DNA of 27,058 nt from Paramacrobiotus richtersi (taxonomy: Eukaryota > Tardigrada > Eutardigrada > Parachela > Macrobiotidae), in assembly GCA_034698045.1 (NCBI GenBank), contig JAQGAU010000497.1, forward strand, positions 1-27,058, written 5' to 3'. A model generated the notes under the pieces. That model did no database searches. It had not been told where the DNA came from and was given only the letters and a program-made list of their open reading frames with translations. This document shows positions 1 through 10,810 of this stretch, in pieces. Position numbers and translations under genes: made by a program. Numbering within the stretch: position 1 is the stretch's first letter; every line of letters begins with the position of its first letter.

Positions 1-1816
1 GACGCGTGAGGCCGGTGGTCGTGGGCATCGATGTGACTCTTTGAGGGATGGACTTCTTTATCATGCTTTATTTTACAAGCTTTGCACGGCTTCTTCGGTT
101 TATCGTGGTGACCTCCATGTTGGTCATCATGATGATCATCATGGTGATCTTTGGACCCTGCATGAGCATCGACATGGCCTTTTGAGCTTCCACGATGTCC
201 GTGATCCTCATGGTGGCCTTTGGAACTTCGGTGTTTATCGTGATCATCATGATGACCTATCGAGCCATGATGATCGTCATGGTGGCTTTTGGACCCGTGA
301 CGGTGCCCCTCATCATGGTGACCTTTGGGATCGTGATGCTCCTTGTTGTGGCCTTTGTGTACATCATGGCCCGGGTGACCTTTGGAGCGCGTCTCATGGG
401 GGGCGTGTGTGTCGTGCTTCGAAGGGCGGTGGTGTGTGTCATGGTGGTCGTGCTTATGGTGAGTATCGTCGTGGTGTTTGGAGTGGCTGTGGCTGGGTTT
501 GCCAGTGTGGAGAGTAGCTTTACATCCACATGTGATACCGCTGGCGCTGTGATCTAGATGATCTTTCGACGTAGAATGTTTGTGCGGATGGTGGTCGTCG
601 AGGTTCAACGGGAGTTCGAACTCAATGCTGGAGTGGTTAGTATGGCGACGGTAATCGATTGGCTTAATGGCGGCAGCTGGAATGTGGAAAAAAAGGATGC
701 GAAAGGCAAAAAAAGTATATGGTACATTATTCGATATCTGTACTATAGCTAGAAGCACAGATGATGCGCATGCCTTAATGTGCCACCGGTGAACCGATTG
801 TCTACGATTACAGTTTCCATACAAAAAGCAAATTTTCAATGTAAAATTATTAAGTACGTGTTATATATATTTTTTAGTATGTAGTTGAAAAACCGTGCAC
901 AGCCATATTCAGACACTTCATGATCAATCTTAGAAGATTCATTAAAAGATTGCTTTAATCATGGAAGGAAGAAAAACACTCTTCGGATTGTAAACTTTAT
1001 CAGAAACAGCGTTTAATCAGGAAATAACGGCACGCTAAGATACACAACATAGACATAATAATTTTCATCGCATTTCGATAAGAGTGTTTGAGAAAACTAT
1101 AACCTGATTGCATCTGAAGAAAATGAATGCACCGCGTGTATAATCGTTTCACCAGCGATACCGTACAAAATCACCTGCGTCGAAAGTACTTGAATGATAG
1201 AATACAAAATTTCCGCTTTTTTATTGGAAATATGAAATGGGAACAAAACAGCAATGTAACTATTGCTTTACACCGAGTTACAAAAACAAACAAAAAATAA
1301 AAAGAAAGTTAACGGATTGTGTAAAACTCCGAAAAAACGGAAATACGTACTTCGACAAAATTGAGAATTATGTAACTTCAGCAGTTCAAATGAACCTGTA
1401 TTTATTGAAATGCAGCCGCTACTCTACGGTAACTCTATGGTAGCGATCATTCAACCCTCACGTACAATGTCAACGAATTCGAAACAACAGTAATCAGAAA
1501 TAAATCTGCATTATCCAAATGCACTTCTTGACGTGCACTTCTTGAAGTACAGTACCATTAAAACATCATTAAAACATGATTTGATGAAATATAAATTTAA
1601 CCAAAAACTAAAGAACTTGCGCTTCTGTAGCAACGCAGTTATCAATATGGCCATATAACTATTCAGTTTAAGCGATTATCGCAGGCGTCGTATTCATCTG
1701 CACGCGATGAGATTACCTGTGGATGAGTGACCTTTGACATCATGGTGACTGGGCGCATGCGATGTACTAGCATGGTGGGATTTATGGGAGTGCCCATCCT
1801 TTTTGTGCTCTGGCAT
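1..1816 (-). CDS. Histidine-rich protein, 5' part, runs off left edge
   Basis: Two coding exons are visible. Exon 1 is 1816-1717: an ATG with an in-frame TGA 15 bases upstream, 33 codons plus one base, ending ACAG/GTAATC. Exon 2 runs from 676 to the left edge after a pyrimidine-rich acceptor ending CATTCCAG. It starts with two bases that complete the split codon, so the phase fits across the 1,040-base intron. Exon 1 encodes MPEHKKDGHSHKSHH and onward. Exon 2 is open for about 225 codons, of which I hand-count about 60 His, in loose repeats such as GSKGHHDDHH, with SK, DD and GH spacers. It also has a CxC near its start and a CxxC (PCKAC) near the left edge. No signal peptide is evident. I recognise no family. 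Binding of Zn, Ni or Cu ions is inferred from composition only. The 3' end is missing. Confidence 0.72.
677..1716 (-). other. Intron 1 of the histidine-rich gene
   Basis: This is a 1,040-base AT-rich intron with a GTAATC donor and a TTTTTTTTCCACATTCCAG-like acceptor. It holds one copy of the dispersed GCCGCTACTCTACG element (1415-1429) and a weaker TCTACGATTAC match near 801. Short open frames in it look random. Confidence 0.55.
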
Positions 1817-2446
1817 AGTAAAGGAACTTCACGAACAAATGGCGCCACATGAAGCAATACAAACAGGGATCCGCATACAAATCCAAAAACAATACGGTGC
1901 AAGCCAAAATCAACGATTACTACAGATCCGTACCCATAAAGGAAACATTCCGCAAAATGTAAGGAATCAATCAAACCGATAAAATATCATTATTAGATCA
2001 CAGAGAGGTAATCCTGAACGCGTATTCCAGCTAATTCAACGCCCTATATTTTGTACAGAACAACACGAAATCCACGCCAGTACCCAAGCAACATTCGAAG
2101 CAATCTTCGAATTTTCCAAAAAAATGATCAATCTTCTTAGTTTACAATGGATTCCGCAAGTTTTCACTTCTGCTTTTGGTAAAAACCGGAAAATACCAGC
2201 TAAACCGTTTGATAATCGTGAGAAACCACCAAACTTCCTTTTTTACCAATATTCCGCTGCATACAGTCGAAAACGTTGCCTGGCAGCCTGCAATCAGTCA
2301 AAACTCCACAATTCACATCCAATAAAGAAATTCACCCTCAACACTTGAGAAAATATCCGCAGAATTCCAAAAAGTATAAACCAAAAACCTAAGATCGAAA
2401 TGTAAACCACCATCAACCCTGGAAATGTACAAAAAAACAGCATGCT
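1817..2446. other. Intergenic: 5' flank of His-rich gene, 3' flank of HAT1
   Basis: These 630 bases contain the upstream region of the histidine-rich gene and the 3' end of HAT1, both minus strand. They are AT-rich with no convincing coding sequence. I saw no clear AATAAA signal for HAT1 here, so its 3' end is undefined. Confidence 0.5.
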
Positions 2447-5400
2447 TCAAAAATCAAACTCATCCATCCGTTTAGCAGCATGCGCGACAATCTGGGCCTG
2501 CTGGTGGATGTTGTCCTTGACTTTGTCGGGTTTGAGATCGTTCTTGACGGATTCCATCTCCTTTTGTAGATTGTAGGTCCAGCCGGCGGTGGCCATCTGT
2601 TTCTCCGAGTCCTGGGCGTCTTCGCTGAAGAAGTAGTATCCTTGAGCGACACGCTTCATCTTCCCGGTTAGTTCACGCTCCTGATCCTATAAACCGTGAA
2701 ATTTGAGTCTTTTTTGCATGAATTTGATATCGGCTTCTGACGTGCTTGTCACACGACGCGGACAAGCAAATGACAGAAGGAAAACGTTAACCGAATGTAG
2801 AATAAAGGTTCAAGAGGTCACGAATCAATGCAGATTATAATGACGCAGGTGAGTATCGTGTTTAGGAAAAAATACCGAATCAAGTTAAAAAGTATTTGTA
2901 TATTATAAACATATCTTATTCTATTCGATCACTGTTCGATCATTATTGTATCATACGATAATAATTAATTAATACGTACAATAATAATAATTAATAATCA
3001 ATAACAATAATTTGTATGTATGAAATTCCGACAAAAGTAAAAGATCTAACGGAAGTACTCTAGCAGATAAAATGTACAAATTCAGCAACTGATTCACCTT
3101 ATGATGCCTGTTCACGAAACATGAATGCCGCCGCTATTCTACGCTTACCACACGACAGGGAACGCTCAACTACATCACCCATAAAATGAGCTTAACCAAT
3201 TTTACAGTTTACAAATCAGGAAACAATCCAAGTCAACAAATGAATTTAAAATAATTATTATAGTGAAAAAAATTGCGTTAGTACATTTTTTTGACGAAAT
3301 TATTTTTTTTTCAAGAACATCAGACCGTGAAAACCACCTGCAGCCGCTACTCTACGATTACCATACGATTAACTTCAACTACTTACATAAAACAATTAGA
3401 GGCAATTATACACTTTACGAATCAAAAAAAAGAAGCGAAGTCAACCGAATTACAACTTTAAAAAAAGTGAAAAACATTGCGTCAGTAATGACGAAGTTGG
3501 TTCCCTACAGCCTTCAAACCAATGCTAAATTTGGGAGTTTTTTTCGGATAAAAAAAGATCTGCCCGCACCATACCTTGACTTTCTGTCGTGTTCGCTTGG
3601 ACAGCATATCATAAAACTTTTTCGTGGCCTCCTGACCGGCACTGCGAGCTTGACTACACGCCAGCACATCCAACACCAACATCAGTGTCTTCTTCGGAAA
3701 TCGCAGCGTCGACGCCAGTGATTGCACCTTGTCCGCATCCATTTTGGCCAAATCCAGATTCAACTTCCTCCGCTCAATATGATCTTTCACCATGCGGGAC
3801 ACCACGGCGTTATATAAGCGAACAAATGCCTCGTCTGGATCTTCCACTAAAATAGTACACTGCTTTGAACACCACCATTCAGACAAAAAAAACACATGCA
3901 GAAAATTAAGTACAATTAAAAAAAGCGAGTGATTTCATGACTTCCTAGAAAACCTAAGATGATAATAAAAATGAAACGCTCAGCTGGCAACTCATTGACG
4001 GTGATTGAATTATCTGCTAAACCTTAGTGCTACGCGGAGCCAAGCGAATACCGTACCTCCGTGGTAATGGAGCCGCTACACTACGACTATTCAATAAAAC
4101 CAAATCACGTCAAAATTTCACTGTTTGAAACTGTTGCTAAAGATATACGCCAAGAAAACGTAACCAATATCATTAACCCGATGTGTTAATTATTAAAAAG
4201 AACTAGAATGTATTATCTATTCAAAAACACACGATTTCCGGAAGAAGAAAAAATTAATAATTGCACTAACGTTTCAGTCCGTATACGTAACAACAAAACC
4301 TTAGTGATCAAATCTGTCATTTCTAGAAGGCAAAAACCCTTTTCCGAGAATGCCAACCTTACCCGAGATCTCAAACGTCTTGGGATTCTCCTGCAGCCGC
4401 TCAATAACCCCTTTCAACATCATAGCCCCGAACCCCTTCTTCTGATACGGCGGGACCACCAGGAACTGCGCAATACGACAACGCGTGGAGAACTCTCCTT
4501 TCCACTCCTTAACCACATCCCCATCGCGTTTGGGCAGCATCCAGTAGCGGTACACGGAGCAATACCCCACCAGACTATAGCGGTCCTCCTTCTTCTCGTA
4601 CATCAAGTAATGCAGCCAACGGGTATCATCCGCCGTCAGGATGCTGGCGCCGTAGATAAACCACGCCAGGAAAGGCTGGATGTTGCCGAGGATCTCACTG
4701 AACCGCCCCGGATACCCAAACTCCATGGCGTCATCCCCGAGTTCGTACAGTTCCAGGGTGTGGCTGTCCGTGTGTTTGGTAACGGTGAAGGTGCGGAGTT
4801 TGGTGCCGACTGGCTTGAACAGGTGGTCTTTGGTCAGAGCGGTCTGGAAAGTTGAATACCAATAAACAAAATCTGTATCAACTTACTCCACATTTCGGAC
4901 AACTATTTACACTCGTTTGGGATGTTTCTTGATAAATTCTACTAGCAACATAAAACGGATTCATAAATCCAAGAATAGTTCAGTGAAACCATTAAATATG
5001 ACAACTACAGACTTATACGTGTCAGTTTAGCAATTATCTTATTTCTCGCTGTTTTCAGTTTCAGCGCGCTTGCGGCTTTTACTGGGTTTTTTCCCGCTGT
5101 CTGAGTAAAACCAATAGTTCTTTAAGATTTTGTAATCATTATTATTTTGTGAAAAAAAACATTCCACATGAAAATCATGTATTTATTGTTTATCACTACA
5201 ACAGTAAGTTATGGTATGGACACACGTATTCAAACGTAGAATAATGGCTCATGGTTCCTTCCCCACGTAGAATACATACCAAGCTGTGTGAAAACATGAT
5301 TTAACATAAATGCTGAAAGTATTTCATAACTTTTTGGAAAGAAAACATTCCCACACATGAGAAAATATATCGATATTTTTGCGTTTGTTTCTTTCAAATT

Positions 5401-6154
5401 CCTAATATTCAATCATTCGATCAAAAACAAATAGCCAAACGACCAAAGCAAATCGTGAAAAAACTGTTTATACATTTACCTGGAAAGCATCCGCTGTAGT
5501 AATGATTTTCCGCCCATAAAACTCCTCCACCGCCGTCAGAAGATCCGGAGTACTGCGTTCCGACGGGGACAACGCCGCGGTGTAGTGCACACGGAGAAAC
5601 GGTTCAAGCGTGGCTGGAGTGAACAGCACCTCGATGGAGAGATCCTTATAGCCCACAATCAGTCCCTCATCCAAATCCTCGTTGGCGATGGTGTGTCCTT
5701 CACCATTCTTCTCTTCCTCAGGTACTACAATAACATTCAACCTATTTATCCCAAAAGAAACGTAAAAATGAGATTTTTTCACCAACGAACCATCTTCATC
5801 GTCCGATTCCCCTTCGCTCTCCATATCCTCGTCTTCATGGGCCCCATTGACTGTTCCATTGCCGTTGAGGATCTTCTCCACCTTTTTCAGCTCTTCCTTG
5901 TCGCTGGGCTCATCAAAGTACTGGTAGACGAAGAGCGGATTGAAGGAATGCGATGAGGAGCTCTCCAGATCTTCCATCTTCTGCACAACGCGCATTCGAA
6001 CGGCGCTCAGCCCGTTGGCACGGTAATCTGGGGGAATCTTGGCCAGATCGAGAACCACGGTTTTCTTCTCGGTTTTCGGTTTGGATGGTGTGGATGCATT
6101 GGAGGATGTGTCGCGGGTCGGTGAAACACTGGTCTCCGCGACGGATTCATCCAT
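2447..6154 (-). CDS. HAT1: Histone acetyltransferase type B catalytic subunit (HAT1)
   Basis: HAT1 acetylates newly made histone H4 (Lys5 and Lys12 in known orthologues), usually with an RbAp46/48-type partner. The exons are 6154-5480, 4843-4363, 3846-3575 and 2686-2447; all phases agree and give about 555 residues, against about 420 in human. Exon 1 holds the Hat1 N-terminal domain (GYKDLSIEVLFTP, FLRVHYTAALSP). Exon 2 holds the GNAT core (FLAWFIYGAS, TRWLHYLMYEKK) and the acetyl-CoA loop QKKGFGA at about residues 359-365. Exon 3 opens with SVEDPDEAF, whose Glu (about 387) matches the proposed catalytic Glu of the human EDP motif. Exon 4 is a charged, helical C-terminus. The extra length is an N-terminal Ser/Thr/Lys-rich leader plus an acidic insertion inside the N domain, between QYFDEP and IVGYKDL. 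Part of that insertion (5790-5725) could instead be a 66-base intron. Confidence 0.93.
3126..3495. repeat. Two-unit diverged tandem repeat in HAT1 intron 3
   Basis: Two diverged copies lie about 213 bases apart, with matching points at 3130 (GCCGCTATTCTACG) and 3343 (GCCGCTACTCTACG). Further shared stretches follow in order: CAACTAC...ATAAAA, CAATT-TACA-TTTAC-AATCA, AGTCAAC, and GTGAAAAA-ATTGCGT-AGTA. The second copy ends at the edge of HAT1 exon 3. Both belong to the dispersed family described at 4072 and 24164. Confidence 0.6.
4072..4170. repeat. Single dispersed-repeat copy in HAT1 intron 2
   Basis: The copy begins GCCGCTACACTACGAC and continues with weak similarity to the pair in intron 3 (CACTGTTT, AAGAAAACGTAACC). 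The core 14-mer matches the ELMO-intron array better than chance would suggest, but the flanks are too diverged to place borders. Confidence 0.4.
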
Positions 6155-6758
6155 TTTTGCTGCCGAAGGTGCGCACGTACGATACTAGCAGAGAAATTTA
6201 CCAGGAATAAATGATATAGTTCAAACTTTTTGAAAATTTAAAAGATAATGAGAAAACTGAAAAGTCAGTTCTCACTTGACAGTGAAATGATAAACGTCCT
6301 TCGTTTAAATTTTTAATCGTTATCGACGATGGAATAATTCCCAAAAAGAGCGGACTACGAATATGCGACTTCGATTGTCGGTGGCGTAGAAATCCCTTCG
6401 CTTGCTGAGGGTGGACTGCCCTTACGGTTAGCGTCGTACGTGCTTCGGCTTGGTACGGAGTGCACAGCTGATTGACTTCGATAAGATTTGGAACGGCGGA
6501 AATGAACTCCGATTACATTTCTATTAATTTTGTGGTTTTTGTAGGTCCACGTTTTATTGCAATTTACCGTATGCAACGGAAAGTCAACGTGCTTATATTT
6601 CAGCCTTTAGTTGCTCAGATTTACTATATTCAGGGAGCTTAATTTCTGGCAGCTTTATTGCAATTTGCAGAACAAAACAGTGGGCTGACGTGTGAGAAGA
6701 TTCGTTTGGAATTCGCGTATCTGTTGATTATTTTGTTTATTTTTGGTGTCCAATCCCA
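6155..6758. promoter_or_regulatory. Divergent promoter region between HAT1 and C11orf54 homologue
   Basis: The HAT1 and C11orf54-homologue start codons face away from each other across 604 bases, so this segment must hold both promoters and 5' UTRs. A CCAAT pentamer lies at 6750-6754, just before the plus-strand ATG, and GC-rich patches lie near 6163-6180 and 6365-6480. I could not identify a TATA box or transcription start. Shared regulation is inferred from layout only. Confidence 0.5.
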
Positions 6759-9700
6759 ATGGAGGCTGAGCAGCTGATTTTAAACGTTCCGGAATTGTCA
6801 GAAATTCAGCAAGGTATGTATTTGTAACAGACCATACGCTTTCAAATAATCGTGCATTGCCTTTTCGATGTGTCACTGCTGTTTGAAAAAAAGTTTAAAA
6901 AAACTGAGTTTTATGATTTTTCACTTTTATGGAATTTTGAATTTTGATAGCATGCAGCACTTGCCAATTTGCCGTAGTTAACTAATTTAAGCATTTCGGG
7001 ATGTTGTTCTTGCAGTTCTCACCACGGCTTTACAAGGTAACTTCCAAAATGTGGAAGTTAAGGTAACGGAATGTCCGGATTTGACACAAGAGCCATTTCG
7101 CATGCCTGCACAAGGTAGGCAAGTCTTTCGCTAGAATCATGGCAACATTAGCAGTTGCGTACTGACAGCGTACAACTGCATCGACTGCTTACCTATGAAT
7201 TTTCAGTCTTGCGTTGTGTTGCATTTTCCCCACAGTCAAAAGACTCAAAACCTAAAATTTCGATTAAGATTTGTAAATAAGTAAATTTAAGCAGATTTTA
7301 CGATTCAACGGAAACTGATCACATTTCACGATGCGATACCATACTAATCGGGTTTTCACTGATTATAGGCATAGGAGGAACAACAGGGATAGCCGATGTC
7401 GGTGGTGTCGATTACATGCGGCCAGTACCACAGCGCGATCATGTACGTGTCCACTTTTGCTCTGTACACACAATTGCAACTTGTTACTCTTTCTGAACTG
7501 TTTTATAATTTTTCTGTCAAAGTGAGCTTTTTTTCCATGAAGTATTCACTCACAATAATTTTGAAAACTGTTTTTAATGAATTCTTTTGAAGAAAATTTT
7601 GCTGACCCAAAAATATGTTTTTCTGCGGCTATTATTCATCATTGTTTGTTTATTGATGTTTCGCGTCTGTTAGATTTTCGGAGTGCTCGGTGTGTAGCAT
7701 TATTTTTTTCCTGCAGACGTACGATTTGGCCGATGTTGCTGATACAATAGGATTTACCGGTGAATATTCCATCATGGGAGCCGGCGCTGGTCCGTTTTCG
7801 CAAGTCGGATGCAACTGCGAGGTAAGCGGCGTTTTCTTGAATTGATGGCTCGTTGGGCGACAGTGTGTATTTCCGTTACAGTTAATGGCCAGTGTATGCC
7901 GCAACGCCGATGGTCAAGTGAAGATTCTTTCTCAAACGGCCAAAATTAATCCGGTAATCATCATCAGCTGCAGGAAAATTTCTTGATTTTATATTTGTGT
8001 ATACTTTATCGATACTTGGAATATTAGAGCTTTTTCGTATTTTTGATGCAGTTTTTCTAGTTATGCGTGACGTTTGTAGGTCTGTTTTTTCCTCATAATT
8101 TTTGATAATTTTCACTACAAAATTAATACAACCATATAATAAATATGTATTATTAGGATTCTCGTAAGGTATAGCTTTTTTCCTTATTTGTAGCCTTATT
8201 TACTAAATAGTGGCGTGTGGTTGCATGTTATGACTTGTTTTCGTTTTCCTTGTTCTTTTCCTCCTGCCACTTCATTAAAACATATCATAAATTTTTGTTT
8301 AGAGTTAATTTAATCACTTCGATTGAATTGTCAAGTTCCAGTTTAGAAGCGTTAGAATTAAATTTTACTCTTGTAAATTGTAATTCATATTTCGTTCTTT
8401 TGGCTTTGTATTTGCAAACTTGATCATGCGAAAGTTATGACAATTTTTAAAAATTAATTACAAATTAAAAATCAGTTTAACAATTATTTTTAAACTGAAC
8501 GAAAAGAACAAGAAGTTTTGTACAAAAACATTTCCGGGTCTGCTTGGTATACTGTTGTGCCTGACAGTGCTGAATCAACCAGTAAAGTGGTTTTAACCGG
8601 TGTTGTGTTTTACTGAATGCAAGACTGAACAGTCGTTTCGAACGGCCGTAATTTGTCAGAAATTCGAAACTGCAGCTCCAAATACGATGATTTTTGTTAA
8701 TTTTTGGTAGTCCCTAAACTACGATGTGGACACTCTATCGTCATCGAAATTCGCCATCCTGGGAAACTTTTTCGGCAGTGAAGGTCGAAAGGGACCGGTC
8801 CTGGAGATCCGCGCCAGTAAGCGAACAGGAAAGGAGAATTTTGTGACCTGCATGCGCCAAGCACTGGCGGCTCACTTTCCCGGGCTACCGGTTGGAATGG
8901 GCGGTGTATTTGTTGTTCCTAAAGGCAAACTGAAAATCCATATCATGGTAAGAGTACTACAATTGTACAAATGCTAGTTTTTCCAAATTCTGCGTTTTTT
9001 TCTTATAAAATGCATTTTCTTCAGTTGTTATTCTGTTTAACTTTACATGAGCTGATTTAGTTTATCTGATTAAATATTTATTGTGATTTTATGTAATATA
9101 TGTCACTGGCGTCTATATACATACGTAGTTGTACTAAAAACGACCTCTGTTTTTTTTAGCCGGATTTTGTTGATTATCCTCTGAAGACGGACGCCGATAC
9201 GAATAACTGGCTCAAATTCTTTGAATTTCCGGCACCGATGGTGTTTTATTCCGTATTTGTTTCGGAAGACCCGGTAGGTTGATAGACACTGCTACGAACG
9301 TCACTGAATGGATATCGACATGGCTTGATGTTATTGTAGAACAAAGGTGGTAAAAAGTAATAAATGTCAGATAGTTTACGGTCGAAAGTTGAATAGATTG
9401 ATTCGTGTATACTTACGGTCATCTCGTCTTCCTGCAGTTGTTAATAAGCACTGTAGTTTATTAAGCGATTCTTTTACGTAACGTATACGTTTGGATGACT
9501 TATTAACTTGCTGTCGTTGATTTTATAATAATATATTTAATTGTAAATCTTACAGTTAGAGCCGTAACTAATAACTTACAGATTTTAATTGACGAGAAGA
9601 TTTTACTTATTCATATCGATTTTGTTACAATTTTGAATGCTGAGTTGCATATTAAGCAGTTGTCCAATATTGGTAATATAATTTAATATTTCAGGGTTAC

Positions 9701-9949
9701 GATTTGCGTTTGGAACATACGCATGGACATGCCGTTTTGAACGAAAGTGGACAATGTTCAGCCAATCATGGCGGTCACTACCATTACGGTATCGTAGTAG
9801 AATTGCATTTTTTTTCATTTGTTTAATCGTAGAGGCATGTTGAAAATTAATTTCGAACGTTTACAGATACAACTCCGGATGATGTTGAATATTTCGGATA
9901 TTTCAACATTGCAGAGAAACTATTTCGGATTGACCGTCCAAAGCTGTGA
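6759..9949 (+). CDS. C11orf54/PTD012-like zinc ester hydrolase (DUF1907)
   Basis: Nine exons: 6759-6813, 7016-7114, 7369-7442, 7717-7821, 7882-7953, 8711-8947, 9160-9273, 9695-9788 and 9867-9949. All have GT-AG borders and consistent phases, and together encode 310 residues (human 315). Recognisable blocks in order are ECPDLTQEPF, GIADVGGVDYM, IMGAGAGPFSQVG, KRTGKENFVTCMRQAL, GMGGVFVVPKGK, SEDPGYDLRLEHTHG and GGHYHYDTTPDDVEYFGYF. The human crystal structure has a zinc held by three His and shows esterase activity. The equivalents here are His260, His262 and His280, all present. The loop between the second and third ligand is longer than in human (about 18 versus 10 residues). Human has about ten more residues at the exon 5/6 junction, so a missed micro-exon is possible. 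The physiological substrate is unknown. Confidence 0.95.
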
Positions 9950-10483
9950 TGTCAGCTGTTTTTTGTCCTGATTCATAAATTCCAGGCGTTTTGCTCATTG
10001 TCAGACTTATGCGGTTTTATCTTCGACTTGTTTTTCCAAAGTTTAAAAAAGTGATTTTCGGACTTTCCAGATTAATGACCATGTAATTACAGTTATTAAA
10101 ATGATGATGATGATGTACCAATATGGTTACTTGTTTTGCCGAGTTCACGGGAACAGAAATAAAAGCAAACAATTGTCCTTTTTGATTCGCAGCTTCCAGA
10201 ATTAACTCATACGTACACAACAGAAACAGATAACTCACTATCCACAGCCTTTAACGAAGCTACAAAGTTACCGTGTCACTACTACTATCTTCATTCGAAA
10301 TCATGCCTGTCAATAATGAAAATTGAAGTGATAAAATGATAAAAAAACGCCAAACAGGTGATGTTACAGATCAACTGAAAGAGATCCAGAGCGCACGTAC
10401 TGACATTCCGTAAAACCTGAGAAGCACATCACTGGGAAAACAGTGAAACGATGATTTGCGTGCTGATTTTATCACTCGCTCCT
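9950..10483. other. Convergent 3' region with candidate poly(A) signal
   Basis: This region lies between the stop codon of the C11orf54 homologue and the stop codon of the minus-strand chromodomain gene. An AATAAA on the plus strand at 10158-10163, about 210 bases after the stop, is a plausible polyadenylation signal. A short GATGATGATGATG run is near 10101. I see no other gene. Confidence 0.5.
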
Positions 10484-10801
10484 TCACTGGCCAGAATGCA
10501 AGTCCACAACCCCCACTTTCCCCGTTTCCTCGTTCATCTGCGGTTGCTTCCCCTGCTTTTTCAAGAAATCCTTTATAACATGCCACGATTCCAGTAGATT
10601 ATCGGCAATCTCCCATGTGGACTTCTCCAGCGCATAGCCTGCCCATTCAACGAGGAAGTGGACGATCTTCTGCCCGGTATTGCTCGGATCTTCGCTGAAT
10701 CGGTAATCCAGAACGCTTTTCACATCGTACCGATCTGATCCCGGTACGTTGCCCGGACGCGGAAGAGGGAACGGACGTTTGCGCTGCCGGACCTTTGGCA
10801 T
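10484..10801 (-). CDS. Small chromodomain protein (HP1/CBX-like)
   Basis: An ATG at 10801 opens a 105-residue frame. A basic N-terminus (MPKVRQRKR) precedes one chromodomain (about residues 24-83): RYDVKSVLDYRF, then IVHFLVEWAGYALEKSTWE, then a C-terminal helix ESWHVIKDFLKK. The three aromatic-cage positions that read methyl-lysine in HP1 and Polycomb are all present (Tyr25, Trp53, Tyr56). There is no chromoshadow domain or other partner domain. A strong acceptor (CCTTCCCCTTCAG, with the exon beginning at 10815) lies just upstream, so this is probably the last exon. It follows either a 5' UTR exon or, less likely, undetected coding exons in 10.8-11.6 kb. Likely nuclear and histone-binding; H3K9 versus H3K27 preference cannot be told. 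Confidence 0.82.
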   Translation of the reverse strand: MPKVRQRKRPFPLPRPGNVPGSDRYDVKSVLDYRFSEDPSNTGQKIVHFLVEWAGYALEKSTWEIADNLLESWHVIKDFLKKQGKQPQMNEETGKVGVVDLHSGQ

Positions 10802-10810
10802 CCTCAGCAA

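Noticed and set aside
41..752. Three plus-strand open frames (158, 120 and 64 codons) over the left edge
   Set aside because: They are antisense shadows of the His-rich minus-strand exon: reversed His codons CAC and CAT read as GTG and ATG, which avoids stops and creates Val/Met-rich or His/Asp/Gly-rich nonsense. The minus frame has splice sites and a matching first exon.
1663..1974. 103-codon minus-strand frame starting with a hydrophobic segment
   Set aside because: It overlaps the His-rich first exon in a different frame; the hydrophobic part comes from AT-rich flank and has no recognisable match.
4208..4855. 215-codon plus-strand frame
   Set aside because: Antisense to HAT1 exon 2, whose GNAT-domain reading is unmistakable.
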